From a virus: a DNA stretch of 33,715 nucleotides. This document shows, in pieces, positions 10,780 to 18,244 of the stretch. The position numbers and the translations under genes were made by a program. The notes beneath the pieces were generated by a model. That model did no database searches and was not told where the DNA came from. It saw nothing but the letters and a program-made list of their open reading frames with translations. The stretch covers positions 1-33,715 of IMG/VR virus record IMGVR_UViG_3300025941_000068, one strand, 5' to 3'. How positions within the stretch are numbered: the stretch's first letter is position 1; every line of letters begins with the position of its first letter.

Positions 10780-12360
10780 ATGACTCCAGAAGATAGGGTC
10801 ATCAAGCAAAGGCTCAAGGATGACTTTGTTCACTATGCTTTAAAATGTTTAAAGATTCGCACTAAATCTGGCGCCATTGAAAGCTTTGTACTTAATAAAG
10901 CTCAAACATATATTCATAGTGAACTTGAACGACAAAAAGGGGAAACAGGAAAAGTTCGCGCTTTAATTCTTAAAGGACGTCAGCAGGGTTGCAGCACTTA
11001 TGTAGGCGGAAGATTTTATCATAAAGTAAGTCATCATTTTGGAACACAGGCGTTTATATTAACTCACGCTTTAGATGCAACTCAAAATCTATATAAAATG
11101 GCTCAACGATATTATGAAAACACTCCTGTTCCAGTAAAGCCTCAGGTTACAACTTCAAATGCTAAAGAACTAATATTTGGCTTATTGGATTCTGGTTATA
11201 AGTTGGGAACAGCAGAAAACAAAGCTGTGGGCCGTTCAGCTACCATTCAATTGCTTCATGGTTCTGAAGTTGCATTTTGGAATAATGCTCCAGAGCATGC
11301 TAAAGGGGTTATGCAAGCGGTACCGAATGCCCCTGGAACAGAGATTATATTAGAATCTACAGCTAATGGGATTGGCAACTACTTTCATCAGGCGTGGCAA
11401 CAAGCAGAATCTGGATTTTCAGATTTTAGGGCTATTTTTGTCCCTTGGTTTTGGCAGGATGAGTACAAAGTCCCTGTGGACAAGAACTTTGTGCTCAGTT
11501 TAGAAGAGGAAGAATTAATTCATCAATATAATTTAACATTGGAGCAATTAGCTTGGCGTCGTTTAAAAATAAGTGAATTATCTGTAAACGGGATTGATGG
11601 TGAAAAATCATTTAAACAAGAATACCCTTGCAATAGCACAGAAGCATTCCAGCTTACTGGAGAAGATTCTTATATCAATTCAGATTTAGTAATGCGTTGT
11701 CGAAAAGAAAAAGCTGAACCTTATGGTCAATTAATAATCGGTGTAGATCCAGCTCGTTTTGGGGATGACAGAACTGGTATTGTAAGAAGAAAAGGACGTG
11801 TTGCATTTGGCTTAGAGAGTTATATTAAAAAAGATACAATGGAAATAACAGGTATAGTGCACAATATTATTGAACAAGAAAAGCCGTTTAAAGTATTTGT
11901 TGACATAGGCGGTTTAGGAGCTGGTATTGTAGACAGATTGAATGAATTGGGACATAGAGAGATCGTTGTTGGTGTGAATGCTGGCTCTAGCCCATTAGAA
12001 TCTCGGAAATTTTCAAATAAAAGGGCAGAAATGTGGGCAGCATGCAAACAATGGATGCTTGATGAACCTTGCGAAATACCTGATAATGATTCCTTGCATG
12101 CAGATTTGTGTGGCATTCGATATAAGGTCGATTCCAATTCAAGATTGGTAATGGAAAAAAAAGATGAAATGAAGAAAAGAGGTATTCGTTCTTCAGATTT
12201 AGCGGATGCTTTATGCTTAACGTTTGCTTATCCTGTGTCAGCCTTAGATGGAGAGATGGTTTCATCGAAGAAAGCTGCTACAATACTTCAAAAGCAAAAG
12301 TCAATACTAAGAACTAGGAGTTCGCTGTATGGCGGTGATAAATCGAACGGTTTCGGATAA
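10780..12360 (+). CDS. Terminase large subunit (packaging ATPase and nuclease)
   Basis: 526 residues from the ATG at 10780, chosen because TGGAG lies 8 nt upstream; an in-frame GTG at 10771 would add three residues. The ATPase loop reads KGRQQGCST (65-73), with Cys where the P-loop Lys normally stands. ESTANG (192-197) is the coupling region. The nuclease half has acidic residues in IIGVDPARFGDD (Asp323), FVDIGG (Asp375) and DLADAL (Asp476), the RNase H-like triad. It drives DNA into the procapsid through the portal and cuts at the end. The 3' end overlaps the portal gene by 32 nt. Confidence 0.9.
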   Translation: MTPEDRVIKQRLKDDFVHYALKCLKIRTKSGAIESFVLNKAQTYIHSELERQKGETGKVRALILKGRQQGCSTYVGGRFYHKVSHHFGTQAFILTHALDATQNLYKMAQRYYENTPVPVKPQVTTSNAKELIFGLLDSGYKLGTAENKAVGRSATIQLLHGSEVAFWNNAPEHAKGVMQAVPNAPGTEIILESTANGIGNYFHQAWQQAESGFSDFRAIFVPWFWQDEYKVPVDKNFVLSLEEEELIHQYNLTLEQLAWRRLKISELSVNGIDGEKSFKQEYPCNSTEAFQLTGEDSYINSDLVMRCRKEKAEPYGQLIIGVDPARFGDDRTGIVRRKGRVAFGLESYIKKDTMEITGIVHNIIEQEKPFKVFVDIGGLGAGIVDRLNELGHREIVVGVNAGSSPLESRKFSNKRAEMWAACKQWMLDEPCEIPDNDSLHADLCGIRYKVDSNSRLVMEKKDEMKKRGIRSSDLADALCLTFAYPVSALDGEMVSSKKAATILQKQKSILRTRSSLYGGDKSNGFG

Positions 12361-14518
12361 CCTTGAGCGAGTTCGTAAGAACGTAGCTTCTTCCTACATA
12401 TACTTCAAAGACAACGCTGTTCGCTTTCGGGAGTTTCGACAATATGTCTTCCGCGAATCGATTAACACACAACAAAAAACAATTCTTCAGCAGCTCAATC
12501 GACCAATTGTTGAATTCAACATGCTCGAGGCTTATATTAGTCGGTTACTTGGTGAGTTTTCTAAGCATGAGCCAAGCATCGAAGTTTCACCAGCCGAAGG
12601 TGTCCCTATCGACCAGTCAGTGCTGGATATTGTCGAAGGACACATCCGACATATCTTCCATCAGGCAAATAAAGACTCTTTTGCATATGAAATCTATAAA
12701 GATTTGCTTTCTGGTGGATTTTCAGTAGCTAAAGTATGGACTGATTATGCTGGCCCCATGAGTTTTAATCAGCAGATATTCTTGAGCAGGGTATTCGATC
12801 CAACATTGGTAGGTTTTGACCCGCTTGCTCGGGCGCCCCATAAAGGAGATGGGCAGTTTAGTTTTGAAATATATCCCATGCTGGAAGAAGATTTTAAACG
12901 TGAATTTCCAAAAGCGTCTGTGTCGAATATTGGCTATATGCGTGATATTGAAGGCTTTAATTGGTCATACAAAGACATTCTTAATCAAAATATAGTCTTG
13001 GTTGCTGATTATTATGAGAAGAAGAAGCGCAGAGTTAGAATTGTGAAGCTTGCCAATGGCCGTGTCATGACAGCCAAAGACTATGAGAAGCTTCAGGAGT
13101 ATTGGCAGAAGGAACAGTTTATTGAACAGATTCCTGTGATTGTTGGCAAACCTCGATGGACTGAGCTTGAGATTATTTGTCAATATAAATTCGTTGAGAA
13201 TGAAATTCTTGAATACAAAGAAACGGATTATACTTATTTGCCGCATGTATTCTTTGATGGTAATTCAATCATATTGACTCAAGGAACACAAAATACCACT
13301 TACCAAATGACTCGTCCTTATGTTTATCATGCTAAGGGCGTGCAAGATATGATGAATTTTGCTGGCCAAACCATGTGCAATAGCATGGAAAATTTGATTC
13401 AGCATAAATTTATTGTAATGAAAGAAGCTATACCTCAGGAACAGGATTATCTTGAGGCGCTAAATGATATTCAGCGCGCTAATACAATTGTTGTTAATGC
13501 CTATTCTGAGAACAATCCTGACAAACCAATTCCTACACCAATTCGTGAAGTACAAAATGTTCCATTGCCTCCTGAAGTAACGGCTACTTTCCAAATGACT
13601 GGCGGAGTAACTCAAACTATTCTTGGTTCTTATGCTAGTAATTTAGGCAAGAATGATAATGATCTTTCTGGAAAGGCTGTAATAGAATCTTCTAGTGTTG
13701 GCAATGCTGCTGCAATGCCTTATGTTGTGGGTTATTTGCAAGGGCTGACCCAGATTGGAAATATTATTGTGGATTTGATGCCTAAGTATTTGGTTGGCAA
13801 ACGCTCTATCCCTATTGCTAAAAAAGATGGCAAGAAAGATTACCAAGGCGTTAATCAACCTGGAAGTCCTTTCCTTGATTATGATGAAAAAGCAATTAGA
13901 GTAAATGTTGATGCTGGTGTTAATTTCCAAGTACAGAAGAACCAGGCAGTTGAGCAAATTATTGCATTGATGCAGGCTAATGAGAAGTTGGGCCAGTTCT
14001 TTAATGACGAAGATGGCGGCCTGCCAATTCTTGTTAGAAATTTAACTATTTATGGAGCAGATGAATTACCAGAAGCAGTTGAGAGATGGTCTGCTAAGAT
14101 ACAAATGCAACAACAACAAATGCAACAGCAACAGCAGCAAGCCATGATGATGGATCCAAGAATGCAAAGAGTTGAGGTCGAAAAACAAAAAGTTCAATTA
14201 GATGCTCAGCAACAAATGCTTGACCAACAGCAAAGACAGTTTCAAAATCAAATTGAAATTGCCCAGCTCCAAGTGGATAAAGAAATTTCTGATGCCAAAA
14301 TATTAGAAAGCGAAGCCAAGGTTAGTCAGGCTCAAATTGATAGTGCGATTAAATTAGAAGAATCAAATACTTCGCATTTCAATCACGCTATTGATGCTTC
14401 CGTAAAATTGGCAGAAATTAAGTCAAGAGAACATAACGACCATTTGGCTACGCATAAATTAGTTCATGAGATTAATAAAACTAATAAGGATGATAACGAT
14501 GACAACGCCGAAATATAA
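12329..14518 (+). CDS. Portal protein, P22 type
   Basis: 729 residues, close to P22 portal (725). The body is a typical portal (DNLERVRKNVASSYIYF, FNMLEAYISRLLGEFSKHEPSI, a clip/stem section around 350-500). From about residue 590 the chain turns Gln-rich (QMQQQQMQQQQQQAMMMDP) and then a long coiled coil, matching the C-terminal barrel of P22 portal that senses head filling. It forms the dodecameric DNA channel. AGGAG lies 8 nt before the ATG, which sits inside the terminase gene. The last residues are acidic (DDNDDNAEI). Confidence 0.88.
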   Translation: MAVINRTVSDNLERVRKNVASSYIYFKDNAVRFREFRQYVFRESINTQQKTILQQLNRPIVEFNMLEAYISRLLGEFSKHEPSIEVSPAEGVPIDQSVLDIVEGHIRHIFHQANKDSFAYEIYKDLLSGGFSVAKVWTDYAGPMSFNQQIFLSRVFDPTLVGFDPLARAPHKGDGQFSFEIYPMLEEDFKREFPKASVSNIGYMRDIEGFNWSYKDILNQNIVLVADYYEKKKRRVRIVKLANGRVMTAKDYEKLQEYWQKEQFIEQIPVIVGKPRWTELEIICQYKFVENEILEYKETDYTYLPHVFFDGNSIILTQGTQNTTYQMTRPYVYHAKGVQDMMNFAGQTMCNSMENLIQHKFIVMKEAIPQEQDYLEALNDIQRANTIVVNAYSENNPDKPIPTPIREVQNVPLPPEVTATFQMTGGVTQTILGSYASNLGKNDNDLSGKAVIESSSVGNAAAMPYVVGYLQGLTQIGNIIVDLMPKYLVGKRSIPIAKKDGKKDYQGVNQPGSPFLDYDEKAIRVNVDAGVNFQVQKNQAVEQIIALMQANEKLGQFFNDEDGGLPILVRNLTIYGADELPEAVERWSAKIQMQQQQMQQQQQQAMMMDPRMQRVEVEKQKVQLDAQQQMLDQQQRQFQNQIEIAQLQVDKEISDAKILESEAKVSQAQIDSAIKLEESNTSHFNHAIDASVKLAEIKSREHNDHLATHKLVHEINKTNKDDNDDNAEI

Positions 14519-14681
14519 AATCACCCCAACAGACCTTGAGACCCCCGGGAATATTCAAAAGCTTGAAAGAGATGGTCATAGCAATCAAGCCATCCATCAG
14601 GCTTTATACAAGCATACTCAAGGCGCTTCGCAGCGTTATCGTGAACAGCTTATGTCTAAACTCTATGATAGGAGGAAATAG
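14499..14681 (+). CDS. Small hypothetical protein after the portal
   Basis: 60 residues from the ATG at 14499, with AAGGA 8 nt upstream; the frame is open from 14466 without a good site. It starts inside the portal gene. The product has a short Pro/Thr lead (MTTPKYKITPTDLETPGN) and a basic helical rest (QALYKHTQGASQRYREQL). Not recognised. It is first of five short genes between portal and scaffold. Confidence 0.6.
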   Translation: MTTPKYKITPTDLETPGNIQKLERDGHSNQAIHQALYKHTQGASQRYREQLMSKLYDRRK

Positions 14682-14684
14682 ACC

Positions 14685-14894
14685 ATGGCAACTTTATCAG
14701 CAAAAGCCCGCAAAGCCATACCAAAGAAAGAATTTGGACTGCCTGGTGAAAAAAAGTACCCGATGCCTGACCGCGCTCACGCCGCGAATGCTAAAGCTCG
14801 TGCCAGTCAAATGGAAAAAGCAGGGAAATTATCGGCATCTAGTAAGTCTAAAATAGATGCGAAGGCTAATAAAATATTAAAAAAGGGGAAATAA
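14685..14894 (+). CDS. Conserved small phage protein, LPGE-x-x-YP-x-PDRAHA type
   Basis: 69 residues. The motif FGLPGEKKYPMPDRAHAANA, followed by A-K-A-R-A-S-Q, belongs to a short protein type seen in many phages and some bacteria. Its function is not established; in larger proteins the same module occurs near prohead or phage structural parts. It is Lys/Ala-rich with a basic C-terminus (NKILKKGK). AGGAGG precedes the start. Confidence 0.72.
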   Translation: MATLSAKARKAIPKKEFGLPGEKKYPMPDRAHAANAKARASQMEKAGKLSASSKSKIDAKANKILKKGK

Positions 14895-14896
14895 TC

Positions 14897-15064
14897 ATGA
14901 TGGGAAATGATAAGAAATCAAAAGCTAAGTTGAGTGAACAGCGTAAAAGCAGCAAAGCTGACGAGATGAAAGCTTCTAAACCTGGCAAGAAAGACTTGTC
15001 TTTTGAGAAAGCCGCTAAGATAAAAGTTAAATCTAAACCGATGATTAAGAAGGACCGCATGTAA
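14897..15064 (+). CDS. 55-residue highly basic protein
   Basis: ATG at 14897 with AAGGGG 7 nt upstream, TAA at 15062. The product opens MMGNDKKSKAKLSEQRKSS and is about one third Lys plus Arg (later KPGKKDLSF, KIKVKSKPMIKKDRM). It overlaps the next gene as TAATG. It has no recognised domain; the composition suggests nucleic-acid binding. Part of the Lys-rich cassette between portal and scaffold. Confidence 0.62.
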   Translation: MMGNDKKSKAKLSEQRKSSKADEMKASKPGKKDLSFEKAAKIKVKSKPMIKKDRM

Positions 15065-15213
15065 TGCCGCTGAAAAAAGGTGCTCAGCCTGGCAGCAAAG
15101 ATTTCGGTAAAAATATTAGCGCCGAAATTAAAGCTGGCAAACCTAGAAAACAGGCTATTGCCATCGCCTACTCTGAAGCTGGCGAAAAACGTAAACCTAA
15201 AAAAAGGAAATAA
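15064..15213 (+). CDS. 49-residue basic protein, KNI-x-x-EI-x-AGKP-x-KQA type
   Basis: ATG at 15064, TAA at 15211. The core KNISAEIKAGKPRKQAIAIA with the opening MPLKKGAQPGSKDFG is a short motif common in phage and bacterial mini-proteins (the DUF6496 type, as far as I recall). Function unknown. It ends in KRKPKKRK. Coupled on the left by TAATG and followed 2 nt later by the next start. Confidence 0.66.
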   Translation: MPLKKGAQPGSKDFGKNISAEIKAGKPRKQAIAIAYSEAGEKRKPKKRK

Positions 15214-15215
15214 TC

Positions 15216-15383
15216 ATGGCATTAGTCAAAAAACCAGCTCCAAAAGATACCAGGCTTAAGGTTGGCGCAGATGACAACTACAAGTCTGCTGTAGTTAAAG
15301 GGAAAGGTCCAAGTAAAAAACAAGATATTAAAGCCGCTATTAAAAATGAAGGCGGATTAGGCGGCAAGAAGAAAAAGAAGTAA
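15216..15383 (+). CDS. 55-residue basic protein
   Basis: ATG at 15216 with AAAGGAAA upstream, TAA at 15381. The product opens MALVKKPAPKDTRLKVGADD and ends with a glycine/lysine tail (GGLGGKKKKK). Not recognised. It is the last of the Lys-rich set and ends 10 nt before the tRNA-like element. DNA condensation in the head or prohead-associated roles are possible but unshown. Confidence 0.58.
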   Translation: MALVKKPAPKDTRLKVGADDNYKSAVVKGKGPSKKQDIKAAIKNEGGLGGKKKKK

Positions 15384-15393
15384 ACTATTATCC

Positions 15394-15481
15394 CGTAGAT
15401 TAGCTCAGTCTGGTAGAGCATTAGCTCCTAGAGCCCTGCCTGTTGTGTGGGAGGTCGATGGTTCGAATCCATCATCTACGG
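15394..15481 (+). tRNA. tRNA-Asn(GTT)-like gene with a 14-nt duplication of the D arm
   Basis: Acceptor CGTAGAT (15394-15400) pairs with ATCTACG (15474-15480), extended outward by CC/GG. T8-A9 are present. The D arm is GCTC-loop with TGG-GAGC (15403-15419). The anticodon arm CCTGC-CTGTTGT-GTGGG (15435-15451) has two G-T pairs and anticodon GTT. The variable loop AGGTC and the T arm GATGG-TTCGAAT-CCATC (15457-15473) are canonical. Between position 26 and the anticodon stem are 14 extra nt, 15421-15434, that repeat the TTAGCTC...GAGC frame of the D arm. CCA is not encoded. The insertion makes function doubtful: a decayed tRNA, a tRNA-like regulator or an unusual tRNA. Confidence 0.5.
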
Positions 15482-15560
15482 GTTTTCATAAGGTCGTCAG
15501 GCCTCTGCTGACTGCGGAACCCTACCGCTTTAGAACAACATGCACAAATTGGCGACCGCT

Positions 15561-15761
15561 TTAACTTTTCATATTCATTCTTTCTTTAAACCAGCTATCA
15601 GTTTCAACTAATGGGTAAAGTACGCGCCCATTATCTGTTATTTGAACAAACTTTGGCCCAGTTCCGTTAGCTCTGGCCTTTAGAAACCAGGACTGCGAAT
15701 AACCATATCTCTCTGAGGCTTCTTTGTCCGTTATAAATTGCTTTCCTAACATATTTATCAT
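15561..15761 (-). CDS. AlpA/excisionase-type HTH protein
   Basis: 66 residues from the ATG at 15761 with AAGGA 5-6 nt upstream; a longer frame to 15803 would run into the tRNA-like element. The core FITDKEASERYGYSQSWF, then KFVQITDNGRVLYPLVETDSWF, is a MerR-like winged HTH of the AlpA/HTH_17 group. These are small regulators or recombination directionality factors of prophages and islands. Here it is on the minus strand inside the rightward late operon, isolated from any integrase, and flanked by structured RNAs. Confidence 0.72.
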   Translation of the reverse strand: MINMLGKQFITDKEASERYGYSQSWFLKARANGTGPKFVQITDNGRVLYPLVETDSWFKERMNMKS

Positions 15762-15779
15762 GCTATTCCTTGGTGAGGT

Positions 15780-15911
15780 GGAAGCAGGATGGAATCGCAC
15801 CATCTACGGACCGCCTTAGAGTGCTGTGTTATCTATCCTATCCAGGTATCGGACCGGTCCATTCTGAGCCTTAGCACTACCGAGTGTTTCACTGTCAACA
15901 CCGCTACTTCC
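15780..15911 (-). ncRNA. Second tRNA-like fold, enlarged central region
   Basis: On the minus strand GGAAGTAG (15911-15904) pairs with CTGCTTCC (15787-15780) through one G-T wobble that would be a mismatch on the plus strand. Next to the acceptor is a T-arm-like GATGG-TGCGATT-CCATC (15804-15788). GTGTT...AACAC (15901-15884) resembles a D arm, and AGTGC/GCACT (15878-15874 with 15824-15820) a further stem. A 10-nt palindrome GGACCGGTCC lies at 15851-15860. The element is about 132 nt, far longer than a tRNA, and lacks T8 and a clear anticodon loop. Possibly a degenerate tRNA or a tRNA mimic. Confidence 0.35.
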
Positions 15912-15970
15912 ATATAATTTTATTACTATATAGTACAACCATACATCTATCTTTGCAATCCTTCTGTTAA

Positions 15971-16087
15971 ATGCGTAAATTCAAAACATACGTCGCCACA
16001 CGAGAACTTGGCCGAATCTTTGCGCGATATGCATTGTTATTTACGGTGACACCGAAAAACGTCAAGAAGAAGGGTTTAAATGACTGA
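15971..16087 (+). CDS. Possible 38-residue basic protein upstream of the scaffold
   Basis: ATG at 15971 to TGA at 16085, overlapping the scaffold start. The product opens MRKFKTYVATRELGRIFARY and ends TPKNVKKKGLND; it is basic with a hydrophobic centre. No Shine-Dalgarno is seen before the ATG. The only support is an open frame in an otherwise empty 200-nt gap and the overlap with the next gene. Confidence 0.33.
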   Translation: MRKFKTYVATRELGRIFARYALLFTVTPKNVKKKGLND

Positions 16088-16808
16088 CATGGAAGAGATT
16101 GAAAACCAGGGTGAAGTTGCTCCTGTTGAGCAAGCTCAAGAATCGGCACCAGATGACAATAGCCCGCTTGCAAGAGATGTGGTCTCAAAGATTGTCGAAC
16201 GTGAACGAAAGAAAGCTTACGAAAAAGGACAAAAGGACGCTCTTATGCAATCACAGCAAGAACCAGTACCACAAGCACCACAAGCATCGCAACCAGCTAT
16301 GCAGCCCCAAGGTCAGCAAAGTCTTGGAGGGATGCAGCAATTATCACCAGCTGACATCGAAAGAATGATTGCAGAAAAAGCCCCTCAACTTTTACACGAA
16401 CATGTTCAGAACTTGAAGAATGAGCATACGATTAATTCGTTTGTTTCAAAGATGCAAGCTGCTGAACAAAAGCATCCTGGACTGGAAGCAAAGCTAAATG
16501 AGTTGGATTATTCACAAATGGCGCCTTTAGTGCATCTTGCGAATGATATGGAAAATACTGGTGACATCATGAAAGAGCTTGTCGACAACCCGATGAAGCT
16601 TGCAAATATGATGGCGCTTGCTCAAATGCAGCCTGGCATTGCTAAACGCCAGATGATGGAGCTTAGTAATTCCATTAAAACCAACCAAGAAGCTTTGGCC
16701 CAAGAAAAACAAGCTCAAGACCCCATGGCTCAATTAAAACCTTCATCAAGTGCTGGGATGGATAATGGCACAATGTCGGTGACTGATTTTAGGAAAATGT
16801 TCCGTTAA
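16080..16808 (+). CDS. Scaffolding protein (P22 gp8-like)
   Basis: 242 residues, acidic at the start (DMEEIENQGEVAPVEQAQES), then a Gln/Pro-rich disordered section (QQEPVPQAPQASQPAMQPQG), then helices (LSPADIERMIAEKAPQLLHE, NELDYSQMAPLVHLAND), and a short terminal helix ending TDFRKMFR. It directs coat assembly and leaves before DNA enters. The extended helical form and position directly before the coat gene match P22-type scaffolds. It is shorter than P22 gp8 (303). GAAGGG precedes the ATG by 5 nt. Confidence 0.78.
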   Translation: MTDMEEIENQGEVAPVEQAQESAPDDNSPLARDVVSKIVERERKKAYEKGQKDALMQSQQEPVPQAPQASQPAMQPQGQQSLGGMQQLSPADIERMIAEKAPQLLHEHVQNLKNEHTINSFVSKMQAAEQKHPGLEAKLNELDYSQMAPLVHLANDMENTGDIMKELVDNPMKLANMMALAQMQPGIAKRQMMELSNSIKTNQEALAQEKQAQDPMAQLKPSSSAGMDNGTMSVTDFRKMFR

Positions 16809-16867
16809 GTTATCGGTGTTGATGTCAGTGACCCCTCCTCTAATTTACTTTTTTGGAGTACATCATT

Positions 16868-18193
16868 ATGGCATCAACACCTGTCAATATTCTCCAGACC
16901 GTCCAGACTTATCAAAAAGCTGAACTGGCCTGGTTGTTAAACTCTTTCTGCGGTATTTCATTATCTAACAAGAAGTTTAAAGACTTCAATGATTTAACTG
17001 CCAACCTAGGTGACACAGTAACTTTCGATACAACTCCTCGTTATATTTCTTATGCAGGTCTTGTAATTACTGAGCAACCTTCTGTTCAACGTGTTCAATC
17101 GCTGATTTGCTCTCAAGCAGCTAACGTTGCAGCAGCTTACACTGATCAACAGTTCATATTCAACGTTCGTGATTACATGGACCGATTTGGTATGGCAGCT
17201 ATGAAAGAATTGGGTTCATTAGTTGAATCCGACATTCTTCGTAACTTCATTTCAGGTGTAGTTGTTAATGATCCCCAAAATGCTAACTTTGGTTCTGGTC
17301 AAGTTAACTCTGGTCCTTTCCGTTTCTATGGTGACGGCGTTACTCCAATCAATAGCTTCACTCAGCTAGCACAAGCTGTTGCTAACTTTGAAGACTTCGG
17401 CGCTGCTACCCATAAAATGATAGGTGTCTTGCCTGTAGCTAACATTCCTGCAATCGTTGGAACTGGTTTAAACCAATTTGCAATGACTCGAAACAATGAA
17501 ATTGCATACTCTTGGGAATTGGGACGTTTCAGCAATACTGACTGGTATGAATCAAATCTATTGCCTGTTCATGTTTCTGGAACAATTGGTAATACTGCTG
17601 CTCCTAATAACATTATGACCGTAGTTTCCACTAATGATTCTACTGGCGCTAACGTTACTCAGATTACATTCACTGAGCCCACAGGTGGAACCGATGCAGA
17701 TGCTGTTAAAGCTGGCGATTTATTCCAGTTTAATGATGGTGTTTCTGGGCAACCTAACATGCGCTTTTTAACCTTCATTGGTCATAGACAATCACAACAA
17801 CCTGTTCAGTTTCGTGCTACTGCCGATGCTGCGTCTGTTGCGGGTTCGATTACTGTGTCTATCCAAACCATTAATGGTGTAGGTTTAGTTTCTGCTCAAA
17901 ATCAGAATCAAAATATAAACAACGTTATTGCCGCTGGTATGACTGTTACTCCAATTCCAAGTCATCGCGCAGGTTGCTTGATGTCTGGTGACCAGTTCTA
18001 CTTGGCTATGCCACGCCTTCCTGATGAGTCTCCATTCACTACTGTGAATATGACGGATCCTGATTCAGGCGCGTCTATTAGACATTATTTTGGTTCTCAA
18101 TTCGGTATGAATAACCGGGCTTATGTCAGAGACGTAATTTTCGGCAGTACGCTGGTCTCTGAGAATTGCATGCGGTTAATCTTCCCACTTTGA
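16868..18193 (+). CDS. Major capsid (coat) protein
   Basis: 441 residues from the ATG at 16868 with GGAG 10 nt upstream; the frame is open to 16853. Close in size to P22 coat (430). The N-terminal part has LGDTVTFDTTPRYISYAG and FNVRDYMDRFGMAAMKELGSLVES, like the coat E-loop and spine helix of this group. A central domain of about 100 residues (FTEPTGGTDADAVKAGDLFQF and around) is probably the inserted domain. It ends in VIFGSTLVSENCMRLIFPL. Context, following the scaffold and preceding a hairpin, fixes the assignment more than any single motif. Confidence 0.82.
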   Translation: MASTPVNILQTVQTYQKAELAWLLNSFCGISLSNKKFKDFNDLTANLGDTVTFDTTPRYISYAGLVITEQPSVQRVQSLICSQAANVAAAYTDQQFIFNVRDYMDRFGMAAMKELGSLVESDILRNFISGVVVNDPQNANFGSGQVNSGPFRFYGDGVTPINSFTQLAQAVANFEDFGAATHKMIGVLPVANIPAIVGTGLNQFAMTRNNEIAYSWELGRFSNTDWYESNLLPVHVSGTIGNTAAPNNIMTVVSTNDSTGANVTQITFTEPTGGTDADAVKAGDLFQFNDGVSGQPNMRFLTFIGHRQSQQPVQFRATADAASVAGSITVSIQTINGVGLVSAQNQNQNINNVIAAGMTVTPIPSHRAGCLMSGDQFYLAMPRLPDESPFTTVNMTDPDSGASIRHYFGSQFGMNNRAYVRDVIFGSTLVSENCMRLIFPL

Positions 18194-18204
18194 TGTCGAA
18201 TTGT

Positions 18205-18220
18205 AGCCCCTTCGGGGGCT
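18205..18220 (+). terminator. UUCG-tetraloop hairpin after the coat gene
   Basis: AGCCCC (18205-18210), TTCG, GGGGCT (18215-18220): a perfect 6-bp stem with an ultra-stable tetraloop. No T-run follows (TTAACCC), so it is more likely an mRNA stabiliser or partial terminator that sets coat expression above downstream genes. Confidence 0.55.
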
Positions 18221-18244
18221 TAACCCAATTAAGAGGATAAAATC

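Noticed and set aside
10780-12360. Terminase pseudogene because of the missing P-loop Lys
   Set aside because: The frame is full-length, with coupling region and nuclease residues intact and normal operon position, so loss of function is not supported.
15483-15560. Third tRNA gene
   Set aside because: Stems GGTCG/CGACC, GTCAG/CTGAC and GCGG/CCGC give a cloverleaf look, but there is no TTCRA T-loop on either strand and the stems compete with each other.
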